This document shows positions 12,309 to 21,097 of a stretch of 64,000 nt of DNA, piece after piece. The notes under the pieces are model-generated. The model worked only from the letters and a program-made list of their open reading frames with translations, was not told where the DNA came from and ran no database searches. The stretch comes from Ramlibacter tataouinensis TTB310 (GTDB taxonomy: Bacteria; Pseudomonadota; Gammaproteobacteria; Burkholderiales; Burkholderiaceae_C): the NCBI RefSeq assembly GCF_000215705.1, contig NC_015677.1:1-64000 (forward strand), given 5' to 3'. The position numbers and the translations under genes are program-made. The number at the start of each line of letters is the position of its first letter. The first letter of the stretch is position 1.

Positions 12309-15023
12309 ATGGCCAGGTACTGCGGGGAAGTCAATGTCGGCCCTATCCTTGATGCCGCCGCACTTTGGAGGGATGTCGCTCTTCTCGGACAAGGGTCTGT
12401 TTTCGTCAAGGAACGTTCAGTTTGGACACTAGAGGCGCTTGCAGCCCTTGACGAGTTCTATGTCCAAAGACCTGACGAGGGTGAAGGTGGGTTTCATGAG
12501 AAGTTGAAGGCCCAGGTAGAACCCGCAGGCCCAACAGCCATACAGTTGGCTGCAGAGTTGATGTGGGTCATGTACTTGTGCCCGCGAAAGATCAGTGCTG
12601 CGAAGAAGCGTCAGACCATCCAAACGATCTGGGGGTGGTCTGGGGACATCTTTCCGGCCGACTCGCCGTGGTTGAAGGAAGAAGTGCTTTCCGGCATCGG
12701 AAGCGCAGGCCCCGGATTCAATCAGAACCAGTGGCGCGAGCTAGTTTTCGTGATCGGTCTCGTCACGCAGTTCAAAAGGCTCTCGGCAGATGAACAACGG
12801 GGCTTGTTAGCTGACCCTTGGCGGTTCGACGCGTGGGTCAGCGTACTACCTGATGCTGACTCGCGGCAGTTCCGGCACATGGTGTTGTTCTTGCTGTTCC
12901 CAGATGTCTTCGAGCGGTTCTTTGGCCAGACAGATCGTCGCGCCGTTGCTACGCATTTTTCGGCTCGGGACAAGCGCGTGGTGGCCCGACTGAGTAACTT
13001 GGAGCTGGATCGAGAGCTTTGGGAAATTCGCCAAGCCGTGGAGCGGCAGGAGGGTCGAACGGACCTCGACTTCTATCTGCCGCCTTTGCGGGATCGGTGG
13101 AAGTCTGAGTCTGTGGCGGAAATCACTTCGGCCGTGACGCGGCAACACGTCCTTGAAGCCCTGCGGCGCATAGACGCTGAAGAAGTCCCTGCGGACGCCA
13201 GATCTACTTTCTATGATCTGCTGCACGAAGGCCGGCGGTACCCCCCGAAGTACGTCTTGTCGGTTGCCGTCGCAGTCGCTACGGGGGAACCTCTAGACCG
13301 AGGAGCGTTTAGCGGAGGCGAGGACTCAACGTGCTTTCGCGTGCTTAGAGATAGAGGGTTCGAGATAGTACCGAAACCCACCGGGGCAGATGTTGAGGGC
13401 CAACTAAGATCCTTTGTAAAACAGGCGCTAGAGGCCACGGACCTTAAGACCCAAGCTTATGCCAGCGAGTACCGCGAATTTCGGGTCAAAGTCAGCTTCG
13501 GCCAAGGCAACGTTGCACGAATTCCTTGGATGGCCTGGCTGGGCAATGAGGAGCGCGTGTCCAATGGCATATATCCAGTGTTATTACTCTTCCGCAAACA
13601 AAGGGTCGTACTACTTTGCTACGGGGTAAGTGAGACCGCCGAACCTGAGCGCAGCTGGCAAGAGCTCTCTAGCAAAAAAAGCGTCCGCGAATGGTTCCAA
13701 GAAAATGTTGGTCGTGACCCTGCTCGCTATGGAAGCTCTTATGTGGCCTGGGGGTCGAAGGTAGATGCCCTCGATTTCTCGAGACTGCATCGGGAGTTGG
13801 ACCAGTTACTAGACATCTACTCAGCAACTCTTGCGACGAGCCCGCAAGAAGACGATCCGATCGAGGTTGCGGATGACAAACTGTCGCGGCGCCTAGCTCT
13901 TCGCGAAGCCACCGATGCATTCGCAGACGCTCTCTTGAGCTGTGGGGTGAACTTCGGCGAGAGCCATGCACTCACTGCCAGCACCTTCCTGGCCAGTCTA
14001 ATGACAAAACCCCTCGTCATCCTTACTGGATTGTCTGGCTCGGGCAAGTCTCAGATTGCGGTGCGACTTGGGGAGTGGTTGGGGGCGACAGAGCGACTAC
14101 TGGTTGTTCCGGTGCGGCCAGATTGGACCGGCGCGGAGGCCTTGTTCGGCTTTGAAGACGGTCTCAAGCCGAGCAAAGAGGGTCTGCCTGCTTGGCAAGT
14201 CCCCGGCACGCTGAGTTTCATGCTGCGCGCGCATCGAGACCCGCAACACCCCTATCTGCTTGTCTTGGACGAGATGAACCTTGCGCACGTTGAAAGGTAC
14301 TTCGCGGACGTGCTCTCCGGGATGGAATCAGGGCAGCCTTGCATACCTGACCTCCGCTTCGACAAGCAAGATGGGAGCTGGAGACCAGTAACACGGGGTG
14401 CGCGAGTGCCTTTCCCGAAAAATCTCTGGATTGTGGGGACGGTAAACGTCGATGAAACCACGTACATGTTTTCCCCCAAAGTTTTGGACCGGGCGAATAC
14501 TCTTGAGTTTCGTGTTCGCACCAGCGATCTGACCTTGAGCCCAAAGAAGCCAACAGCGTGCGAAGCCGGGGACAAGGAGCTGATTCGCGGGCTGTGTGCT
14601 ATCGCATCCGATGACGACTGGCATGTAAATCGCCCCTCGAGCGAGCAGGCCGAGTTGGTGAAAGCTCTTCACGCACTTCATGCGCTGCTGAGCGGCTTCA
14701 ATCTCGAGTTCGGCCATCGTGTCTTCTACGAAGCCGTGCGCTTCGCTGCAATGGTCGAGCAATCAGGTGTCAGCGGATTGGCCGGCGTTCTAGACCTTAT
14801 CGTTCTACAGAAGATTCTGCCTCGTATGCATGGCTCGCGTCGGCGCATTGAGGCACCCCTGGTCGCACTGCGCGACTTCTGTCAGGATTTACCTGGACTG
14901 GTGCAGCCCGCCTCAAGCAGCGTGGCACCGCAGGTGCTGATCTCCTTGCCTCGTTCGTTTGCGAAGCTGGATCGCATGCTGGTCGCGCTCAGAGCGAACC
15001 AGTTCGTGAGCTTCTCGGAGTAA
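12309..15023 (+). CDS. McrB-like AAA+ GTPase/ATPase subunit of a modification-dependent restriction system
   Basis: The 904-aa protein has a long N-terminal region (1-270, unassigned), a segment resembling the ScoMcrA-type head domain (about 280-365, with GRRYPPKYVLS and FSGGEDS), a MrcB/DUF3578-like domain (about 370-520, with GNVARIPWMAWL), and a McrB-type AAA+ motor: Walker A GLSGSGKS (574-581), DEMN (654-657) and sensor GTVNVDETT (710-718). The ATG at 12309 is preceded by AGAGGAG at 12296-12302, which fixes the start; an upstream ATG at 12207 lies inside the exonuclease remnant. It probably powers translocation for the nuclease encoded 6 bases downstream. What modified base it reads is unknown. 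Confidence 0.8.
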   Translation: MARYCGEVNVGPILDAAALWRDVALLGQGSVFVKERSVWTLEALAALDEFYVQRPDEGEGGFHEKLKAQVEPAGPTAIQLAAELMWVMYLCPRKISAAKKRQTIQTIWGWSGDIFPADSPWLKEEVLSGIGSAGPGFNQNQWRELVFVIGLVTQFKRLSADEQRGLLADPWRFDAWVSVLPDADSRQFRHMVLFLLFPDVFERFFGQTDRRAVATHFSARDKRVVARLSNLELDRELWEIRQAVERQEGRTDLDFYLPPLRDRWKSESVAEITSAVTRQHVLEALRRIDAEEVPADARSTFYDLLHEGRRYPPKYVLSVAVAVATGEPLDRGAFSGGEDSTCFRVLRDRGFEIVPKPTGADVEGQLRSFVKQALEATDLKTQAYASEYREFRVKVSFGQGNVARIPWMAWLGNEERVSNGIYPVLLLFRKQRVVLLCYGVSETAEPERSWQELSSKKSVREWFQENVGRDPARYGSSYVAWGSKVDALDFSRLHRELDQLLDIYSATLATSPQEDDPIEVADDKLSRRLALREATDAFADALLSCGVNFGESHALTASTFLASLMTKPLVILTGLSGSGKSQIAVRLGEWLGATERLLVVPVRPDWTGAEALFGFEDGLKPSKEGLPAWQVPGTLSFMLRAHRDPQHPYLLVLDEMNLAHVERYFADVLSGMESGQPCIPDLRFDKQDGSWRPVTRGARVPFPKNLWIVGTVNVDETTYMFSPKVLDRANTLEFRVRTSDLTLSPKKPTACEAGDKELIRGLCAIASDDDWHVNRPSSEQAELVKALHALHALLSGFNLEFGHRVFYEAVRFAAMVEQSGVSGLAGVLDLIVLQKILPRMHGSRRRIEAPLVALRDFCQDLPGLVQPASSSVAPQVLISLPRSFAKLDRMLVALRANQFVSFSE

Positions 15024-15029
15024 CTGCCG

Positions 15030-17252
15030 GTGGGTGAAGAGTTGCTAGTGCAAACCGCCTTGCGCGGTGTGCAATCCACCTATGTGCTGCGCATATCCGC
15101 ATTGCCAGGGAAGTCAGCTCCCCGTGTGAAGTTATTGGACGGGTCTTCGTATGAACTCGTCCAGCTTTTTGAAGGAGAGGAGTACCTCTATTCATGGGAG
15201 GGCCCGGCGGGCGACGTCGTCACCGAACCGCGCGAGCTGTTCCGACCCGATCGCCATTCCGGGAGGTCCGGACGGCTCCGAACAGGCCTATCGGTGGGGT
15301 TCGTTCCCGTGACTGTCTTCTCAGGATTAGTTGAGGCTGGCACTTGCGAGTTGGAGGTTCGCCCCCGGAAGCTCACGTACGAGGACGAGTACAAGTGGAT
15401 GTTGCGCGACATTGCCGAGCAGATGGCTGAACTCTTGATGGAGCGCTTCGCAGCTAGCGACCTTCAGTTCTCCGTTGATGTTGAGCGCAATGCGTCGACG
15501 CTGTATCAGCGATTCGAGTTCTTGCGAGCATTGATCGGAAGCGAAGACTTTCAAGGTGCGATGCAGGAGGTCTTGCGGCGCCCGCACACTGGTTGGGTGA
15601 CAACGCCTACGCCTGTAGAAATTTCACGTGGGGTGCGGCCATCGTCCAACATTTCTAAGCAGCTTGCGCGGCGCGGTATTGATGCGAGAAATCTGGGACT
15701 GCTGGGTCATTTTGATGGCGCAAGATCAATCTTTGAAGACAAGACGGAGGCCACGCACGACACGACGCCAAATCGGTTTGTGAGGCATGCGTTCCGGCAC
15801 TGGCTGTTTCTGCTTGGTGACCTGCAAGTAGCGCTGGAGAAGCAAACACGGACAGCGCCAATTGCCCGAGGCCTTGCGGAGGTCAGGGAGCTAGCGTCCA
15901 CGATCGAGCAGTTCATCTCGGATGACCTTTTCCTAGCTCTTGGTGATCTCGATCGCTTCCCAAGTGAAGACCAGGTCTTGCAGAAGCGACAAGGCTACCG
16001 GGAGGTCTTTCGCGCGTTTCTGGAGTTTGAGCTCGGCGCACTCCTAACTTGGAGCGACAGTAGCTTTGCGGCTGGAACACGAAACGTGGCGGCGACGTAC
16101 GAGTATTGGGCGTTCCTTCAGCTTGCGAAGTGCGTAGCTCGAGTAGCAGGCGTCGACTTTGCCATGGCGGACTTGCTGACGCTTGATCAGTTCGGACTCT
16201 CAGTTCAGATCAGGAAGGGCGTCGAACAGGTCTTCTGCGGCATTGCAGTACGCAATGGCAGGCGTATGTCCATCGAACTCTGGTTCAACAAAACTTACGG
16301 CGTGCCGCAGGGATCTTGGTCGAGGTCAATGAGGCCCGACTACTCGCTGCTGATTCAGCCAGAGAGCCGGGACAAGCCGTTCGAGATCGTACTGGTCCAT
16401 TTCGATGCAAAGTACAGAGTCCAATTCATTCGCAATCTTCTCCTCTCCTCCGAGGGACTGGAAGAGGGCGAGGTATCTGATGAAGAAGCGCTGACGCGCG
16501 GCGAGGCGACAAGCGGCGACCTGTTGAAGATGCACGCTTACCGCGACGCTATCCGACGAACATCTGGTGCGTATGTCCTATACCCGGGAGGCGACGCCGA
16601 GTTAGGGCGAAAACCTCTTAGTGAGTACCAAGAGCTTTTGCCTGGGCTGGGCGCTTTTGTACTTCGCCCGGCGGAGGGCGGCGATGTCCTAGGCAGTGTA
16701 GAGCTTCAAGGATTCATAGAGCGCGTGGTAGACCATTCGGCTACCAGGCTTACGCAACACCAGCGGAGTCGTTATTGGGAAGATGCCGTATACGCGCCGA
16801 CCGACTCCACCCGCGACGTCTACGCTGGTCTCCCACCTGGATCGGCGACGGTACTACTAGGGTTTGTGAAGAGTAAGGAGCACTGGGAATGGATTAAAAA
16901 GACCGCCTCTTACAACGTGCGGGTTAGTGGCCGCGAAGGCGGAGTAGGAGCAGATTCGGTTCTTTTTAACGCACAGCTGATTCTCTTGTACTGTCCTAGC
17001 ATTAACAAAGTCCGCTTAGCGCGACTCGTGGCGGGGCCGGAGCAGCTTTCTGCTTTGGAGCTCAAGGCGACTGGATACCCCCAGCCACAGGGGCCCTTGT
17101 ACTGGTGCGTTCAACTGCTTTGGGTAAACCGACCAGAGTGGACAGAGAAGCTGAGTTGCAAGCTGGTAGAAGTTGCCGTCAGCTCACAGGGCGGTCCACT
17201 CGGCGGGCCGGTGCTCATGACGTGGGCGGCGCTCCTGAGTACGGCGTCGTAG
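15030..17252 (+). CDS. McrC-like DUF2357/PD-(D/E)XK nuclease subunit
   Basis: This 740-aa protein matches the DUF2357-type partner of McrB proteins. A PD-(D/E)XK-like core is visible: RPD (435-437), HFDAK (457-461) and KMHAYRDAI (500-508). The segment near the C-terminus starting LLGFVKSKEHWEWI is conserved in this family. It starts with GTG, with GGAG at the end of the upstream gene serving as ribosome site; the 6-base gap indicates one transcription unit. Together the pair should cleave foreign DNA that carries modified bases. The GC content is below that of flanking host genes. Confidence 0.78.
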   Translation: MGEELLVQTALRGVQSTYVLRISALPGKSAPRVKLLDGSSYELVQLFEGEEYLYSWEGPAGDVVTEPRELFRPDRHSGRSGRLRTGLSVGFVPVTVFSGLVEAGTCELEVRPRKLTYEDEYKWMLRDIAEQMAELLMERFAASDLQFSVDVERNASTLYQRFEFLRALIGSEDFQGAMQEVLRRPHTGWVTTPTPVEISRGVRPSSNISKQLARRGIDARNLGLLGHFDGARSIFEDKTEATHDTTPNRFVRHAFRHWLFLLGDLQVALEKQTRTAPIARGLAEVRELASTIEQFISDDLFLALGDLDRFPSEDQVLQKRQGYREVFRAFLEFELGALLTWSDSSFAAGTRNVAATYEYWAFLQLAKCVARVAGVDFAMADLLTLDQFGLSVQIRKGVEQVFCGIAVRNGRRMSIELWFNKTYGVPQGSWSRSMRPDYSLLIQPESRDKPFEIVLVHFDAKYRVQFIRNLLLSSEGLEEGEVSDEEALTRGEATSGDLLKMHAYRDAIRRTSGAYVLYPGGDAELGRKPLSEYQELLPGLGAFVLRPAEGGDVLGSVELQGFIERVVDHSATRLTQHQRSRYWEDAVYAPTDSTRDVYAGLPPGSATVLLGFVKSKEHWEWIKKTASYNVRVSGREGGVGADSVLFNAQLILLYCPSINKVRLARLVAGPEQLSALELKATGYPQPQGPLYWCVQLLWVNRPEWTEKLSCKLVEVAVSSQGGPLGGPVLMTWAALLSTAS

Positions 17253-17298
17253 TAGTCGCGCTTCAGCCGTGGGTGGTCTTACTCGGTAAGCTCCCCCC

Positions 17299-17416
17299 AT
17301 GCCCCGCACCGCCGTCATCGACTTCGAGACTACCGGCCTGTCGCCCACGCAGGGCGACCGGGTGGTGGACCGGTTCCAGTCGCTGATGAACGCGGGCGTG
17401 CGCATCCCGCCCTTCA
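17299..17416 (+). pseudogene. Exonuclease 5' fragment, copy B
   Basis: The first 118 bases match the start of the exonuclease at 20413, including the upstream stretch GCTCCCCCC before the ATG. A 39-base segment between two GGGCGACCG direct repeats is missing, which keeps the frame but removes 13 residues. The match ends at CCTTCA, one base before the stop codon of the opposite-strand DUF6351 gene. It cannot encode a nuclease. Confidence 0.9.
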
Positions 17417-17417
17417 G

Positions 17418-19679
17418 TCAGAACGTCAGCCAGGTCCCTCGCAGCCCCTGCTGCTCCACGCCCGGAACCGACCAGTTGCATACCCCCGTCGGGAACACCG
17501 TAGCCAGGCGCTGCATCTGCTGCGCGGTGAATGGCACCCCGTAATCGGTGATGGCCACGGGCTTGAGCGTGCACTTGATGACATCGGCGGCGAGCGGCGC
17601 GCCGGCGGTGGCGCGGGGTGCGGGCGGTGCCGGATAGAGGGCCGCGCACTGGCCGCTGCCGGGCTGCTGCTTCTCCGCGATGAACTGGGGAGTCGCATCG
17701 CGCGTGTTGCAGCCTTCCTGCAGCGTCTGCGGCTTGTTGCGCACCACCTTCTCGTGCTGGCTGCCGCCGGCCTGGTCGGCCTGGATCGCCGCGAGCCACT
17801 TGTCCATCTCGGCCAGGGCTCGCATCAGCAGCGGGCTCGTGCTGGAGTAGTAGCCGTAGCGGAAGTCCTCGACCAGCATCACCTGGTTGTCGGCATCGCC
17901 GTTGGCCTTGATCAGCCGCTCGCGCATGGAGAAGGAGTGGTAGCGCAGGTGGATGTCCCCGACCGGGTTGTCGTCGCTGTACGCGCGGTAGTCGATGATG
18001 GGCACGTCCTTCAGCCCGCCGCCGCCGCTGGTCAGCCGGCCCGTCTGGTAGGCCTGGCGGGTCGCGAGCGGGTCGGCCACGGTGCGCTGGACCTGGAAGC
18101 CCGCATCGCGGTCGTAGCCGCCGATGCGCTCGTTGAGCTGAAGGAACTGGTCGACCGTGATCGTGCCGGCATTGAGTGCCGCGAGCCCGTACTGGACGCC
18201 CTCGTTGTCCAGCGGCCGCCGCGCGAAGCCCGTCGCGGGATCGGTTCCGAGCGCGTTCTCCATGTGTTCGTAGATGTCGCAGCGGGCCCCGGTGCGATGG
18301 GTCGCCGGGTCGTAGCGCTGCGCTTCCGGCAGGACCGTGGGACAGTAGGTGCGGGTGCCGCCGAGCGTGCGGGTGGCCCGGTCCAGCGGCACGAAGGGCC
18401 CGGGCGCGACGCGCATGGCGCCGTTGAAGACGGTGTCGGTGTACAGGGTCTCCAGGTTCTGGATGCCGGCCACCTGCCGCTGCTGCTCGTTGCTGAAGGT
18501 GCCGGGGGCGGTCTGCAGGAAGTAGTTGCCGAGCAGCCGCATGTCCGTGATGGCGTACACCGTGGCAAAGCCCACCTCCGGGAAGCTGCAGCCCGGCAGG
18601 ATGCCGTCGAGCAGGCCCGGGTAGTTGTCGGCGATCTGGTGCTGCTGGTAGGAGCCGCCCGAACAACCCCAGCCGATGGTGTAGCGCGGCCGGCCGTAGG
18701 CCTCGATGAAGCGTTCCTTCACCATCGCCATCGACTCCGCCGCCGTGAGGTCCTGGCAGTTGTTGCCGAACACGTTGAGCGAGGACGATGCGATGGCGTA
18801 GCCTTGCTGGAGGATGTTCGCGTCCAGCACGCCGCCCGTGGTGCTGCCCTGGCGGTACCAGCCTCCGGTGCAGCCGCCACCGAAGGTGTAGACCAGCTTG
18901 CCGTTCCAGCCCGCCGAGCGGGCGGCGGGCGAGGGCGTCGTGCCGTCGGCCGGGTTGTGCAGCACCGCCGTCTGGTAGATGGCACGGTTCACGGTACCCG
19001 TTTCCAGCCGCACCACGAAGGGGACGGTCCGCCCATCGGTGGTCGTGGTGGTGGCGGCATCGGCCGGCACGGCGTTTGGCGCCGGCAGCGGCGCGATGGT
19101 GCCTGCGGCCGTGCGGTAGACATAGTCCACCCGCGTGTCGGCCGAGCAGCTGGCGTCCTTGGCCGGGCCGAGGAACGGCCCGTCCGGGTACAGCCGGAAG
19201 GTCTGGGTCTCGCACACGAACGGCGTCTCTTGCGGGCCGCTGAACAGCGGGCCTGTGCGGGGATGGTTGACCACTCGCAGGGTCGTGCGGCCGGAGGCCT
19301 CGGTTCGGCCGTCCTCCACCAGCTCCAGCACGATCTCGTTCGCACCATTGGCCAAGCCGCTCACCAAGCCGACCGGCTTGCCGTCCGTCGGGTCCGGCGC
19401 AAAGCTCGCTGCCACCCGACTGCCATTGACGTTCACGCGCACACTGCTGCCGGCCGGTACATCGCCTTGCACCTTCAGCAAGACGTCGCCGCCCGTGACG
19501 CGATCGGCGCTGGTCGAGGAGAGCACCGCCGCTGTGATGGCGCGGCGCTCGGCATTCTCGTTGCCGCGGTCGTCACCGTCACCGCCGCCGCAGGACGCGA
19601 GCAACACCGCGGCGAATATGGCGGACAACTGGCCCGGCGCAACGCGGGCAGGCCGTCCACCGGAGATGGAGCGTTCCAT
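17418..19679 (-). CDS. DUF6351 family lipoprotein, predicted alpha/beta hydrolase
   Basis: The 753-aa protein begins with a lipoprotein-type signal peptide ending LLASCGGG, so it should be anchored to a membrane outside the cytoplasm. The start at 19679 is supported by AGGAGA eight bases upstream; longer frames lack this. A serine in GWGCSGGSYQQ looks like the nucleophile elbow of a hydrolase, and the protein resembles DUF6351, a family distantly like tannase/feruloyl esterase enzymes. Its substrate is unknown. Codon use is high-GC like the host. The stop codon abuts exonuclease fragment B. Confidence 0.75.
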   Translation of the reverse strand: MERSISGGRPARVAPGQLSAIFAAVLLASCGGGDGDDRGNENAERRAITAAVLSSTSADRVTGGDVLLKVQGDVPAGSSVRVNVNGSRVAASFAPDPTDGKPVGLVSGLANGANEIVLELVEDGRTEASGRTTLRVVNHPRTGPLFSGPQETPFVCETQTFRLYPDGPFLGPAKDASCSADTRVDYVYRTAAGTIAPLPAPNAVPADAATTTTTDGRTVPFVVRLETGTVNRAIYQTAVLHNPADGTTPSPAARSAGWNGKLVYTFGGGCTGGWYRQGSTTGGVLDANILQQGYAIASSSLNVFGNNCQDLTAAESMAMVKERFIEAYGRPRYTIGWGCSGGSYQQHQIADNYPGLLDGILPGCSFPEVGFATVYAITDMRLLGNYFLQTAPGTFSNEQQRQVAGIQNLETLYTDTVFNGAMRVAPGPFVPLDRATRTLGGTRTYCPTVLPEAQRYDPATHRTGARCDIYEHMENALGTDPATGFARRPLDNEGVQYGLAALNAGTITVDQFLQLNERIGGYDRDAGFQVQRTVADPLATRQAYQTGRLTSGGGGLKDVPIIDYRAYSDDNPVGDIHLRYHSFSMRERLIKANGDADNQVMLVEDFRYGYYSSTSPLLMRALAEMDKWLAAIQADQAGGSQHEKVVRNKPQTLQEGCNTRDATPQFIAEKQQPGSGQCAALYPAPPAPRATAGAPLAADVIKCTLKPVAITDYGVPFTAQQMQRLATVFPTGVCNWSVPGVEQQGLRGTWLTF

Positions 19680-19689
19680 GGGTTTGTCT

Positions 19690-20080
19690 CCTGTCGATGT
19701 TGTGGGGAAAGGTCTGGACACTAGTCCTTCGCTTCCGTGGGACAGGAGGGTGTTAACACCGGGGTACAAGGTGCTACTGGGGCCTGCACGACAGTGGGTA
19801 AGGCCCGCCGCGTGCGGGTCTGGGTCGATGCGCTGCACGGGGACGGCTGAGACGCGTTGCTTCGACTTGCATGGTTCACAGGCTCTAACACGTCGAGGTC
19901 CATGCGCTCAGGCAAGCGCAGCGCTCGGCAGCGCGAACACGGTGCGCAACTGGGCAGGCGCTCCTCGGTCGACATCGTGGCGCGCTATCTCGCACCCACG
20001 GTGCCCACGGCATCGGCGAGCGGCGCGTGAGCGCGGTTTCCCTCGCCTGACAGTCACGCTGGCGCCGCAAGGACACCTGC
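19690..20080. other. Non-coding or unrecognised interval
   Basis: I see no convincing gene here. Short open frames on both strands lack ribosome sites and family resemblance; one plus-strand frame near 19901-20029 could encode about 42 residues but nothing supports it. The interval presumably carries the DUF6351 promoter. Confidence 0.5.
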
Positions 20081-20242
20081 TCAGGGGGTCGTCTTCTTCT
20101 CGCCGCGCTTGTGCGATCCGGTCGGAGAGCCCGGATTGTTCTTCTTCTCGCCTCCTGCGGCGGACGACTTGCCGCCGTGGTTCGAGCCGGACTTTTTGCT
20201 GGGATGCGTCTTACCGCCTTTGGAGTCCTTGGTGGATTGCAT
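20081..20242 (-). CDS. Small Lys/Gly-rich hydrophilic protein
   Basis: A 53-aa protein begins MQSTKDSKGGKTHPSKKSG and is almost entirely Lys, Gly, Ser, His and Asn. It has no hydrophobic core and is expected to be disordered. Similar small basic proteins occur near stress genes in related bacteria; the 110-aa protein at 39267 and the 89-aa protein at 34363 are of the same general kind. CGTCCTAC, a motif shared by several small genes here, lies 97 bases upstream. Function unknown. Confidence 0.55.
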   Translation of the reverse strand: MQSTKDSKGGKTHPSKKSGSNHGGKSSAAGGEKKNNPGSPTGSHKRGEKKTTP

Positions 20243-20338
20243 GCTGGTGTCCAGTTCGTGATGCGCCCGCGAAAGCGGACAGATCTTCAATCTAGGAGAC
20301 CCCGGGCAACGCGCGGTCGGGCGGTGGGCAGCTTTGCC

Positions 20339-20346
20339 GTAGGACG
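20339..20346 (-). promoter_or_regulatory. GTCCTAC-type motif
   Basis: CGTCCTAC on the minus strand points toward the small basic protein that starts at 20242. It is one of about ten similar sites in this window that precede small stress or envelope genes. Confidence 0.35.
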
Positions 20347-20412
20347 CCGCGCCGGCCAGGGACTTCGTTACCGCTGTGGCTCTGCGCATTGAGCTGAACG
20401 TATGCTCCCCCC

Positions 20413-21027
20413 ATGCCCCGCACCGCCGTCATCGACTTCGAAACCACCGGCCTGTCGCCCACGCAGGGCGACCGCGCCACCGAGGTGGCCATCGTGCTGA
20501 TGGAGGGCGACCGGGTGGTGGACCGGTTCCAGTCGCTGATGAACGCGGGCGTGCGCATCCCGCCCTTCATCGAGGCGTACACCGGCATCAGCAACGCCAT
20601 GGTCGCCGGCGCGCCGCGGGCCGAGGCGGTGATGGCCGAGGCGGCGCGCTTCGTGGGCGACACGCCCCTGGTGGCGCACAACGCCTCGTTCGACCGGCGC
20701 TTCTGGCAATCCGAGCTGGCGCGCGCCGGGTGCCAGGCGCGGCAACCCTTTGCCTGCACCCTGCTGCTGTCGCGCCGGCTGTACCCACAGGCGCCCAGCC
20801 ACAAGCTGGGCTCGTTGGCCGCTTTTCATGCGCTGCCCTCGTCGGGCCGCGCGCACCGGGCCCTGGCCGACGCCGAGGTGGCGGCCGCGCTGCTGGCGCA
20901 GATCCGCCACGACCTGCGGCGCCAGTACGGCATGGCCGAGTGCCGGCACGAGCTGCTGGTCCAGGTGCAGGGCGCGCCGCGCAAGTCCCTGCCCGCGGTG
21001 GTGGAGCGGTACCGGCAGGCGGGGTGA
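20413..21027 (+). CDS. DnaQ-like 3'-5' exonuclease
   Basis: This 204-aa protein is a DEDDh exonuclease of the DNA polymerase III epsilon type. ExoI is VIDFETTGLS (residues 6-15), ExoII is seen in AHNASFDRRFW, and ExoIII is HRALADAE. No polymerase-binding tail is evident, so it is probably a stand-alone nuclease for DNA or RNA ends rather than the replicative proofreader. It converges on queC, separated by a GC-rich palindrome. Two broken 5' copies lie at 11813 and 17299. Confidence 0.88.
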   Translation: MPRTAVIDFETTGLSPTQGDRATEVAIVLMEGDRVVDRFQSLMNAGVRIPPFIEAYTGISNAMVAGAPRAEAVMAEAARFVGDTPLVAHNASFDRRFWQSELARAGCQARQPFACTLLLSRRLYPQAPSHKLGSLAAFHALPSSGRAHRALADAEVAAALLAQIRHDLRRQYGMAECRHELLVQVQGAPRKSLPAVVERYRQAG

Positions 21028-21050
21028 GGGACAAGGCGGCGTGCGGCGCC

Positions 21051-21084
21051 CCCACCCCGGCCCTCCCCCGGAGGGGGAGAGAGA
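21051..21084. repeat. GC-rich palindromic repeat between exonuclease and queC
   Basis: CCCACCCCGG is followed by CTCCCCC-GGA-GGGGGAG, a 7-bp stem. Similar CTCACCCCGGCCC sequence occurs inside nnrU (25698-25727), so this belongs to a dispersed intergenic repeat type. Between two convergent genes it may help terminate both transcripts, though no T run follows. Confidence 0.6.
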
Positions 21085-21097
21085 GGAGCCGGCTGCG

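Noticed and set aside
17754..19724. 656-codon plus-strand frame opposite the DUF6351 gene
   Set aside because: Shadow of the real minus-strand lipoprotein gene; no ribosome site and no family pattern.
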